A stretch of 8,432 nt of DNA from the NCBI GenBank assembly GCA_016932295.1, contig JAFGDC010000404.1, forward strand, positions 1-8,432, given 5' to 3'. Source of the DNA: a candidate division CSSED10-310 bacterium (GTDB taxonomy: Bacteria > CSSED10-310 > JAFGDC01). Of this stretch, positions 1 to 5,278 are shown in pieces (position 1 is the stretch's first letter; each line of letters opens with the position of its first letter). The notes beneath the pieces were generated by a model. That model searched no databases and had not been told where the DNA came from. It saw only the letters and a list, made by a program, of their open reading frames with translations. The position numbers were made by a program, and so were the translations under genes.

Positions 1-1203
1 GATCCGGAACAACTAGCGCTCACCATCGATCTTACCCGCTGGTTGTTCCCTTTCGTGATCCTGGTGAGTCTGGTTTCCTATTGCGAGGGCATTCTCAACC
101 ATCGCGGTCATTTCTTCGTGCCAAAGATCGCACCAGGCCTGGTTTCCCTGTCGGTGGTCGCCGCTGCCGTCTGCCTTGGCGGCGTCATGAAGGTCCCCAT
201 CCAATCCCTGGTCGTGGGGGTGCTCGCCGGCGGCCTGCTGCACCTGTTAATCCAACTGCCCCTGCTGGTCGCCCGCTGGCGGCTGCCCCGCCTGCGACTG
301 GACTTCTCGCCCCGTTTCAAACGATTCATGGGTGAGATGGGCAAGGTGGTCCTGATCGGCATTTTCGCCCAGATCAATATCATGGTCCTGCGGCTGCTGG
401 CTTCATTTCTCCCGGCCGGCGCAGTGAGCCATTACTGGAACGCGAACCGCCTCGTTGACCTGACCCAGGGGATGATCGGGGTAGGACTCGGCAGCGCCAT
501 CATGCCGGTATTGGCCCGGGCGGTGGCGGAGGAGCGGTGGTCCGATGTCCGTGGTCACCTGGTCTATTCCTTGCGCCTGGCCTGTTTCGTACTGCTGCCG
601 TCGGTCCTGTTCGTCACCGCCTTCAGGGTGCCCCTGGTCGCCATGCTCTACCGGCACGGCAGCTTTACATGGCAGGATACCCTGATCACCGCCGATACCC
701 TCATGCTCCTGGCGCCGTTTCTCCTGGCGGTGGCCGGGATCAATATCGTGAAAAAAGTCTATTTTGCCCTGGACGATCGTAATACGCTGCTGGCAGTGGG
801 TGCTGCAGGGGTGGTCCTGACCGCCACCCTGGGCTTCATCCTGATCCGCTCCATGGCGGTTCGCGGCCTGGCCCTGGCGCTGTCTCTCTCCACTGCCGCG
901 CAACTGGCCGCATACTTCATGCTGTTACGACGAAAAGTCTCGACAGCCGTCCGCGCGGGTGACATTCTGCCCGGCATCGGCCGCATGGCCGCCGCCTGCC
1001 TGCCTGCCGCACTCGTTTTGTACCTGCTCGCCGCTGCCGGCGACTGGACGCGCGGTCCGACGCGGTGCATCAATATTCTGTTGTTCACGGGAGGCGTGGT
1101 TGGTTCGGTGGCGGGCTACCTGGGATGTGCTTATCTCCTGCGGATACCTGAATTGCGGGAACTGTCGGGAATGCTGAGGAGAAAACGCCGCCGCGGCGCC
1201 TGA
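1..1203 (+). CDS. murJ: Lipid II flippase MurJ (MviN family), C-terminal part, cut by left window edge
   Basis: MurJ moves lipid II, the undecaprenyl-linked peptidoglycan precursor, across the inner membrane; it belongs to the MOP exporter superfamily. The reading frame is open from base 1, so the start lies outside; 400 residues are visible of a family usually a little over 500 long. The fragment is a chain of hydrophobic helices joined by short basic loops. It carries stretches typical of MurJ: an RWLFPFVI..LVSYCEGILNHRGHF..PKIAPGL segment (fragment residues about 13-47) and LVDLTQGMIGVGLGSAIMPV (about 151-170), which matches the family's 'R.y.lp.GlfgvAi.tavlP' region. The tail is strongly basic (RRKRRRG), as expected for a cytoplasmic end. 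The stop at 1201-1203 is followed directly by a repeat block, with no same-strand gene close behind. The TTG at 43 is internal, not the start. Family assignment is firm; function is inferred from the family. Confidence 0.9.
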   Translation, partial: DPEQLALTIDLTRWLFPFVILVSLVSYCEGILNHRGHFFVPKIAPGLVSLSVVAAAVCLGGVMKVPIQSLVVGVLAGGLLHLLIQLPLLVARWRLPRLRLDFSPRFKRFMGEMGKVVLIGIFAQINIMVLRLLASFLPAGAVSHYWNANRLVDLTQGMIGVGLGSAIMPVLARAVAEERWSDVRGHLVYSLRLACFVLLPSVLFVTAFRVPLVAMLYRHGSFTWQDTLITADTLMLLAPFLLAVAGINIVKKVYFALDDRNTLLAVGAAGVVLTATLGFILIRSMAVRGLALALSLSTAAQLAAYFMLLRRKVSTAVRAGDILPGIGRMAAACLPAALVLYLLAAAGDWTRGPTRCINILLFTGGVVGSVAGYLGCAYLLRIPELRELSGMLRRKRRRGA

Positions 1204-1208
1204 GCATC

Positions 1209-1252
1209 GGAAGCGCGTGGCGCCAGTAGAGGGAGCGCGTGGCGCCAGCCGC
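1209..1252. repeat. 22-bp tandem repeat, first cluster (two units)
   Basis: Two units repeat at exactly 22 bp: the core AGCGCGTGGCGCCAG begins at 1212 and again at 1234. Each core contains the perfect 8-bp palindrome TGGCGCCA (1218-1225 and 1240-1247). The second unit runs straight into the 62-bp direct repeat. The same unit recurs four times at 1344-1431. Confidence 0.9.
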
Positions 1253-1291
1253 GCCCTGGTTTGAGCGGCGGGCCCCCGCCGCCATCCTCAC
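1230..1291. repeat. 62-bp exact direct repeat, copy 1
   Basis: Bases 1230-1291 are identical, base for base, to 1409-1470, 179 bp further on. The unit consists of one 22-bp tandem-repeat core, a linker (CCGCGCCCTGGTTTGA), a GC-only inverted repeat at 1265-1282 and a tail CCATCCTCAC. Exact identity over 62 bases implies recent duplication or conversion, or a dispersed element present twice. Confidence 0.95.
1265..1282. repeat. GC-only inverted repeat (hairpin) in 62-bp repeat copy 1
   Basis: GCGGCGGG at 1265-1272 pairs perfectly with CCCGCCGC at 1275-1282. In practice this gives a 7-bp all-GC stem with a 4-base loop. No T-run follows on either strand, so it is not a standard intrinsic terminator. 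It could still stall or protect a transcript 3' end reading out of the MurJ gene; that is inference. Confidence 0.8.
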
Positions 1292-1297
1292 TGATGC

Positions 1298-1340
1298 GGA
1301 TTGGGGATTGTGGATTGCGGATTAAGAGATTGGGGATTGC
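1298..1340. repeat. GGATTGN heptamer array
   Basis: Consecutive 7-base units GGATTGG (1298-1304), GGATTGT (1305-1311), GGATTGC (1312-1318) and GGATTAA (1319-1325) are followed by a degenerate unit (1326-1333) and GGATTGC (1334-1340). The array fills the gap between the first 62-bp repeat and the second 22-bp tandem cluster. Short heptamer arrays of this kind occur in intergenic regions of several bacterial genomes; I do not know a function. Confidence 0.85.
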
Positions 1341-1343
1341 AGA

Positions 1344-1431
1344 GGAAGCGCGTGGCGCCAGCAGAGGAAGCGCGTGGCGCCAGCAAAGGAAGCGCGTAGC
1401 GCCAGCAAAGGGAGCGCGTGGCGCCAGCCGC
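1344..1431. repeat. 22-bp tandem repeat, second cluster (four units)
   Basis: The core AGCGCG begins at 1347, 1369, 1391 and 1413, an exact 22-bp period. Units 1, 2 and 4 carry the palindrome TGGCGCCA (1353-1360, 1375-1382, 1419-1426); unit 3 has a single substitution (TAGCGCCA). Linkers vary between CAGA and CAAA. The fourth unit is the opening of the second 62-bp repeat. 22 bp is not a multiple of three, so the array does not encode a repeated peptide. Confidence 0.92.
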
Positions 1432-1470
1432 GCCCTGGTTTGAGCGGCGGGCCCCCGCCGCCATCCTCAC
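1409..1470. repeat. 62-bp exact direct repeat, copy 2
   Basis: Identical to 1230-1291, including the all-GC inverted repeat, here at 1444-1461. As in copy 1, it sits at the downstream end of a 22-bp tandem cluster, so tandem cluster plus 62-bp tail behaves as one composite unit present twice, with different numbers of tandem units (two versus four). Confidence 0.95.
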
Positions 1471-1572
1471 AAGTGCGAATGGCGGAGTGAAGATCCATTG
1501 ATCAGCGAGGGCGACACCAGGGTGAGAACGCGCAGCAATGTTGAATGGAAGTTGAACGGGTGCCGGTAACGT

Positions 1573-2157
1573 TTATTCCGCATTGACCAGGTGGATTTCC
1601 TTGAGGGTCACCAGGCTTTCGTGCAGGAGTTTCCAGCAGAAGCGGATCAGTGGTCCGACTTCCCCGTTCAGCCTGCCGTGGGCGTGCAGTTCATAGTCGT
1701 GAAGCGGAGCGTACATTTCGATCCCCTTGCCCTCGGGCGCTTTCTGCACGCTGGATTCGGAAAAGCCGGCAAGTTCGACCCCTGCGGGAAGCGAATCGCG
1801 CAGGAGCGCCCGCAGCCGCCTGCCATCCTTTTCGGTATAGGCGCTGAAGCTGAATTCCGTGTAGGCGCTTACCAGCGGCCTGATTTCCAGGATGGTCAGA
1901 TGGAGGCAATCCTTCACCTTCTCAAGATTGATTTTGACCTCTTGCAGTTTATCCGTTTGCAGGATCATGTGGGTATGTTCCGGTCGGGTGCCCAGATGGT
2001 CCTTCAGTTGTTGGATAAAGCTGCGGGCGTGAATGTTGAAATCCCTGTTGCAAAAGAAATCGACTTCCTTGAAGCTATCCACGAAGAGCCCGAACATGAA
2101 GCCCTTCAGCAGCTTGTGGCTGCCCTCGAACACTATTTCAACATAGTCCTTGGCCAT
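1573..2157 (-). CDS. Conserved-looking hypothetical protein, 194 residues, second gene of antiporter operon
   Basis: I do not recognise this family. The protein is soluble: no signal peptide and no membrane span. It begins MAKDYVEIVFEGSHKLLKGF and contains mixed alpha/beta sequence, with a possible second segment near the C-terminus (YELHAHGRLNGEVGP... then an amphipathic helix LIRFCWKLLHESLVTLKEI). The start is set at the ATG at 2157 because a perfect GGAGGA lies 6 bases upstream; a longer frame from a TTG at 2175 would run over that site and into the previous stop. It starts 14 bp after the antiporter stop on the same strand, so the two are almost certainly cotranscribed, suggesting a cytoplasmic accessory or regulatory role for the transporter. 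That role is inference only. Confidence 0.85.
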   Translation of the reverse strand: MAKDYVEIVFEGSHKLLKGFMFGLFVDSFKEVDFFCNRDFNIHARSFIQQLKDHLGTRPEHTHMILQTDKLQEVKINLEKVKDCLHLTILEIRPLVSAYTEFSFSAYTEKDGRRLRALLRDSLPAGVELAGFSESSVQKAPEGKGIEMYAPLHDYELHAHGRLNGEVGPLIRFCWKLLHESLVTLKEIHLVNAE

Positions 2158-2171
2158 GAGATTCCTCCAAC

Positions 2172-3719
2172 TCAAACAAAATAGATGAGGGTCACGATGA
2201 AGAAGAGCGGGAGCAGGATAGGAGCGGAATACTTGACGATGTAACCGAAGAAGCTGGGCATCTCAATTCCGCTTTCCTCGGCGATGTTTTTAACCATGAA
2301 GTTCGGCGCATTGCCGATATAGGTATTGGCGCCCATGAAGACCGCGCCGGTGGAGATGGCCAACAGCAGCCTGCTGAATTCAGCGCAGCGTTCCGCGACT
2401 GCCGATCCGAAATGTGCGCTGACTGTTTCGGCGCTGAGGCGCATTGCTTCAGCGATCTGTGGTTCGGTCAGATGAAGGCTGCCAAGGGCGGTGTTGAAGA
2501 AGGTGAGATAGGTGGGGGCGTTGTCCAAAAAGCTTGAGAGCAGGCCGGTTACCCAAAAAAAGTGGTAGGGTTCCCTGGTGAAGGCGACGATGAACGCCAT
2601 CGAGCCGTTTTCGCCTGCCTTCAGAATCGCCAGGACGGGGATGATGGTCATGAAGATGCCGGCGAACAGGTAGGCCACTTCGCGGATTGGCTCCCAACTG
2701 AATTCGTTGTCGGTGCGGATGGCGGTCGAGGTGAATTTCAGGGACAGCAGTCCCATGGCGATGAGCAGGCCGTCGCGGGTGAGGTTCTGAATGGGGACAT
2801 GGATGCCGAAGATGGAGACTTCACCGGCGTGCCATATGCCGCTGAGCAACACCCCGCCCAGGACGCCGCCCAGAAACAGCAGGTTGTGCAGTCCCTGGAT
2901 GCGGATTTTGTCGTTCCCGTTTTTGCCATTTGCCGGCTTCTGGTTGTCCAGTCTCACCTCTTCATGTTCCTTGAGATAGTAGTGCCGATCGAGGAAATAG
3001 AAGATCGCCAGCAGCATGACGGCGATGGTGAACATCGGTTTGATCATGCGCAGGGTCCAGAAGAATGGCACGCCGTGGATGAAACCCAGGAAAAGGGGTG
3101 GATCGCCAAGGGGAGTGAGGCTGCCGCCGATATTGGCGACCAGGAAGATGAAGAAGATGATGATGTGCACCTTGAAGCGTCTCTGTTTATTGGCCCTGAT
3201 GAGTGGTCTGATGAGCAGCATGGCGGCGCCGGTGGTGCCCACCCACGATGCGATGAGGGTGCCTATCACCAGCAGTGATACGTTAATGAGCGGTGTTCCG
3301 CGCAGGCTGCCGCGGACGATTATGCCGCCTGAGATGGTGAAGAGCGCCCAGAGCAGAATGATGAAGGGAAAGTAATCGGTGAGGTAGATGTGCAGGATTT
3401 CGTGGAGCGCGATGCCCTTGTGGAAGACCAGGAAAGGGATCGCGAAGACCGCCGCCCACATGGCGGAGAGCTTGCCGTAGTTATGGTGCCAGAATTTGTC
3501 GTTGATCAATGGCATGAGCGCGATGGTCAGGAGAATGCCCGCGAAAGGCAGTCCCGCCCACAGGGGAAGGGTGCTGCCGAGGTCCGCCGTGCCGTGTGGG
3601 GTGTGAGACTGGGCGGGATCATGTGCGCCCGTGGACCCGTCGGCGGCGGGGGTGGCGGGAACGATCGCCAGCAGCAACAGGATCGTCAACACGATGGGTT
3701 TCGCTTGTTCTTTGAGCAT
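2172..3719 (-). CDS. nhaD: NhaD/CitMHS-type sodium:proton antiporter (ion transporter superfamily)
   Basis: A polytopic inner-membrane protein of 515 residues that probably exchanges Na+ for H+. It opens with a hydrophobic leader (residues about 8-25, PATPAA as a plausible cleavage region), then a short His-containing stretch (H33, H39, H42), then about eleven or twelve further hydrophobic segments. Signature stretches of the ArsB/NhaD/CitMHS superfamily are visible: WVGTTGAAMLLIRP (159-172), NIGGSLTPLGDPPLFLGF (196-213), SFLDNAPTYLTFFN (396-409) and GANTYIGNAPN (463-473). The doubled G-x-TP / NAP motifs suit the family's inverted repeat. The start ATG at 3719 is preceded by GGGAGA at good spacing. 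Closest database names are 'sodium:proton antiporter' or 'putative citrate transport', so a carboxylate substrate cannot be excluded. It is the first gene of a two-gene operon. Confidence 0.85.
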   Translation of the reverse strand: MLKEQAKPIVLTILLLLAIVPATPAADGSTGAHDPAQSHTPHGTADLGSTLPLWAGLPFAGILLTIALMPLINDKFWHHNYGKLSAMWAAVFAIPFLVFHKGIALHEILHIYLTDYFPFIILLWALFTISGGIIVRGSLRGTPLINVSLLVIGTLIASWVGTTGAAMLLIRPLIRANKQRRFKVHIIIFFIFLVANIGGSLTPLGDPPLFLGFIHGVPFFWTLRMIKPMFTIAVMLLAIFYFLDRHYYLKEHEEVRLDNQKPANGKNGNDKIRIQGLHNLLFLGGVLGGVLLSGIWHAGEVSIFGIHVPIQNLTRDGLLIAMGLLSLKFTSTAIRTDNEFSWEPIREVAYLFAGIFMTIIPVLAILKAGENGSMAFIVAFTREPYHFFWVTGLLSSFLDNAPTYLTFFNTALGSLHLTEPQIAEAMRLSAETVSAHFGSAVAERCAEFSRLLLAISTGAVFMGANTYIGNAPNFMVKNIAEESGIEMPSFFGYIVKYSAPILLPLFFIVTLIYFV

Positions 3720-3873
3720 CGTTTTTCTCCCGGTTCGTCAGTGGTGTCGCAAAAAGTTGCGGCGGCTGTTCCCGAGAACCGTCCGCCAATCGCCCCAACC
3801 GCAGTTTTCCAACGCCTCCCGGACAAGAATCAGCAGGGCTCCGGAGTTCCGGCATCAAGTGAAAACTGCTAAA

Positions 3874-3912
3874 GGTACAGTACCCTACCATGGAGACCGG
3901 TATTGTCAATAC
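3874..3912. promoter_or_regulatory. Two palindromes overlapping the antiporter promoter (candidate operators)
   Basis: GTATTG-T-CAATAC (3900-3912, perfect arms of 6 around one base) covers the -35 hexamer. GGTAC-A-GTACC (3874-3884, perfect arms of 5 around one base) overlaps the end of the -10 and the expected start site. Their centres (3906 and 3879) are 27 bp apart. Placement over both promoter elements is typical of repressor or activator sites, but I recognise neither as the target of a named regulator. Confidence 0.45.
3882..3909 (-). promoter_or_regulatory. Probable sigma70 promoter of the antiporter operon
   Basis: Read on the minus strand, a perfect -35 TTGACA (3909-3904) is followed after 16 bases by TAGGGT (3887-3882), which keeps the first, second and last bases of the -10 consensus. 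Transcription would start near 3875, giving a leader of roughly 155 bases before the ATG at 3719. The weak -10 and short spacer suggest a promoter that may need activation. Confidence 0.55.
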
Positions 3913-4059
3913 TGTGGTCGGCCGGTTCGGAGCGCCATGCTCCTTCACTGCCGTCATGCGCCGTACACGACCTTTTCCTTTGCCCCGCGCGACCATCGGT
4001 CGCAGTATCAAAAAATTGATATGTCATCGATATTTCTCTTCCTTTTTAATGGTAAATTC

Positions 4060-4088
4060 TTGCTTCTCGGATGCGTGGATCGTATAAT
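4060..4088 (+). promoter_or_regulatory. Sigma70 promoter of the 82-residue gene
   Basis: TTGCTT (4060-4065), a spacer of exactly 17 bases and a perfect TATAAT (4083-4088). Transcription should start near 4095, leaving a leader of about 33 bases. This rules out the in-frame ATG at 4071, which lies inside the spacer, as the start of the following gene. Confidence 0.75.
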
Positions 4089-4127
4089 TTTTACCGTTGG
4101 TGGATATTGGTTCATCGAGGTCAACGA

Positions 4128-4376
4128 ATGGAAGAACGAGATCGACTCAACAACAAGCTTCAACAGGCCATTTACAACGCGCTCTATGCATCGTCGGAGA
4201 TCCGTGAAATTGTCGATGAATTGTCGGAGAGGGGATACCAGGCGACCCTGGGAATCCTCATCGGAACCATCCTGCAGCGGAGTTTGGATGCGGATTTCGA
4301 GGAATTGGAAAGCGATCTTGATTTCAGCGAGGATGATCTGCATTTCCTCCGGAACTTGAAAATCCGTATCGAATAA
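4128..4376 (+). CDS. Small acidic helical protein, 82 residues, function unknown
   Basis: I do not recognise the family. The start is the ATG at 4128, preceded by GAGG at 7-base spacing and lying about 33 bases after the predicted transcript start; a longer frame from 4071 would begin upstream of the transcription start. The protein has no signal peptide or clear membrane span. It looks mostly helical: residues 1-34 (MEERDRLNNKLQQAIYNALY... EIREIVDELSERG) are charged and amphipathic. A short hydrophobic patch follows (TLGILIGTIL, about 37-48), then a very acidic tail with runs of Asp/Glu (DADFEELESDLDFSEDDLHF, about 53-72). This could be a small protein-interaction or regulatory protein; that is inference. 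It is a single-gene unit, ending towards a shared hairpin at 4470. Confidence 0.8.
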   Translation: MEERDRLNNKLQQAIYNALYASSEIREIVDELSERGYQATLGILIGTILQRSLDADFEELESDLDFSEDDLHFLRNLKIRIE

Positions 4377-4469
4377 GCACTTCCCAGGATAATCATGACG
4401 CCCGCGCCGGTTCATGGCGACAACTTGGCGATCCTGTGTACCCCCGAGAGTCCATGTCAGAACGCGCCA

Positions 4470-4498
4470 CGCCCGTGGAAGGATGTTTTCCACGGGCG
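4470..4498. terminator. Perfect 11-bp hairpin between convergent genes
   Basis: CGCCCGTGGAA (4470-4480) pairs perfectly with TTCCACGGGCG (4488-4498) around a 7-base loop. It lies 94 bp after the plus-strand stop and 31 bp after the minus-strand stop, where a shared bidirectional terminator would sit. No good T-run follows in either direction, so it may act as a transcript 3' end stabiliser or a weak terminator. Confidence 0.6.
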
Positions 4499-4528
4499 CG
4501 GTATCAGGCTCTACAGTGTGCCGGTCTG

Positions 4529-4960
4529 TCAGTCGTTGGCGGTGAGGCCGCTGACATACTTGATGCCGGGTACTTCTTCCTTGAACTCGATACGGTATTT
4601 CACCGTGTCCGTCTGAATGACCAGCATCAGGCCGGCATTGCGCTGGAATATTTTCTTGATTTCAGAAGGCTGCCTCTCGCCGTCCTTGAGGTGAAACGCC
4701 TTGTTCTCCTTGAGATCGATGATCATGTCGCCGAACATGCCCGTCACTTTCAACGTATCGCCCGCGGCATCCCGGTACACCTTGGCTTCCGGTAAGCGCT
4801 TCCAGCCGTTTTCGGTAGCCGGATTGCCCCGGATCTCCCGCGTCACGTCCGTCCACGATTCATCTGTCACGGGTGCGGGTTTGGCGGCGGCGTTCTCGGC
4901 GTGGACATATGGCACAACAGTCATCACCGCGCATATGAACATGATGGCTAGATATCTCAT
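4529..4960 (-). CDS. Exported (periplasmic) small protein, 143 residues, function unknown
   Basis: The N-terminus is a textbook Sec signal: M-R-Y, a hydrophobic core (LAIMFICAVMTVV) and a V-H-A cleavage site after residue 21. No lipobox cysteine is present, so it should be released to the periplasm as a soluble protein of about 122 residues. The mature part has no cysteine and reads as a small beta-rich domain: a Trp-Thr-Asp stretch (WTDVTREIRGNP), then YRDAAGDTLKVTGMFGDMII, a Lys/Glu-rich segment (DLKENKAFHLKDGERQPSEIKKIF) and a closing strand pair. I do not recognise the family. The start ATG at 4960 has AAGGAGG at about 9-base spacing. A near-consensus promoter lies just upstream, so it is probably well expressed as a single gene. 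Confidence 0.85.
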   Translation of the reverse strand: MRYLAIMFICAVMTVVPYVHAENAAAKPAPVTDESWTDVTREIRGNPATENGWKRLPEAKVYRDAAGDTLKVTGMFGDMIIDLKENKAFHLKDGERQPSEIKKIFQRNAGLMLVIQTDTVKYRIEFKEEVPGIKYVSGLTAND

Positions 4961-4996
4961 CTTCCGTTTCCTCCTTCGGTAGTTAAATCGTCACCT

Positions 4997-5026
4997 ATTG
5001 TAGAAAAGCGGTTCGAGGCCTGTCAA
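4997..5026 (-). promoter_or_regulatory. Strong sigma70 promoter of the exported-protein gene
   Basis: On the minus strand, perfect TTGACA (5026-5021), an 18-base spacer and TACAAT (5002-4997; five of six consensus bases). Transcription would begin near 4990, giving a leader of about 30 bases that contains the AAGGAGG ribosome site. Confidence 0.75.
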
Positions 5027-5278
5027 GCATGGGATTCGTCCCTCAATCTCCTGCCTGAATTCTCCCGGGTGTTCCACAGCCGCCTTCTGGCATCACCGCC
5101 GACATCATGACGGTGACGGTGATAACGGGATTGTTATTACTTTTTAATGAGATACCAAATTTGATAGGAACTGGGGTCGTCCCGTATCCGGGGGAGCGCG
5201 CCCGGCGGCGCCATATTTTATACCTCTGCCTCTTCTAACCGCTTTTATTCGACCGGTGTGATTGCTAATATACCGGGC
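5027..5278. other. Intergenic region upstream of the sirtuin gene
   Basis: This gap should hold the sirtuin promoter but shows no convincing one. The best candidate is TTGATA (5161-5166) with an 18-base spacer to TATCCG (5185-5190), next to an AT-rich patch (5131-5165). An imperfect inverted repeat, ATCACCG (5092-5098) with CGGTGAT (5117-5123) and an 18-base loop, is of doubtful meaning. Confidence 0.4.

Larger units (their letters stand above)
1204..1572. other. Repeat-rich intergenic region between convergent genes
   Basis: This 369-bp gap separates the end of the MurJ gene from the end of the minus-strand hypothetical gene, so both neighbours are transcribed towards it. Bases 1209-1470 are almost entirely repeats (listed separately). 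Bases 1471-1572 are ordinary sequence in which I see no gene, promoter or U-tract terminator. Short open frames run through the repeats on both strands, but their peptides are simply translations of the repeat units (Arg/Ala/Gly-rich) and have no convincing start signals. Confidence 0.8.
3720..4127. other. Divergent intergenic region (two outward promoters)
   Basis: About 400 bp separate the antiporter gene (minus) from the 82-residue gene (plus). It holds one promoter for each direction (listed separately) and the approximately 155-base leader of the antiporter transcript (about 3720-3875). Bases 3913-4050 become gradually AT-rich towards the plus-strand promoter. I see no gene or RNA structure of a known class here. 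Confidence 0.7.

Noticed and set aside
1209..1431. Possible CRISPR array
   Set aside because: Units are 22 bp head-to-tail with no unique spacers, so this is a tandem repeat.
1085..1470. Two minus-strand frames that start with the same Met-Arg-Met-Ala-Ala-Gly peptide
   Set aside because: The shared start is simply the translated 62-bp repeat; there is no ribosome site and the sequences are Arg/Ala-rich repeat translations.
1591..2184. Plus-strand frame of 197 codons opposite the 194-residue hypothetical gene
   Set aside because: Both strands are open here, but the minus-strand frame has a perfect GGAGGA site and an operon position; the plus frame has no ribosome site.
2562..3278. Long plus-strand frame (238 codons) across the antiporter gene
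   Set aside because: It is antisense to a clearly real membrane protein; its Asp/Glu/His-rich composition is what the complement of hydrophobic codons gives.
3631..4359. Plus-strand frame of 242 codons spanning the divergent intergenic region
   Set aside because: It runs antisense into the antiporter leader, through both promoters and out of frame over the 82-residue gene; composition is not protein-like.
4008..4493. Minus-strand frame of 161 codons opposite the 82-residue gene
   Set aside because: It has no ribosome site and crosses the plus-strand promoter and the hairpin; the plus-strand gene has a promoter and ribosome site.
5092..5123. Inverted repeat ATCACCG / CGGTGAT upstream of the sirtuin
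   Set aside because: Only 7 bp with an 18-base loop; likely to occur by chance and not placed at a recognisable promoter or terminator.
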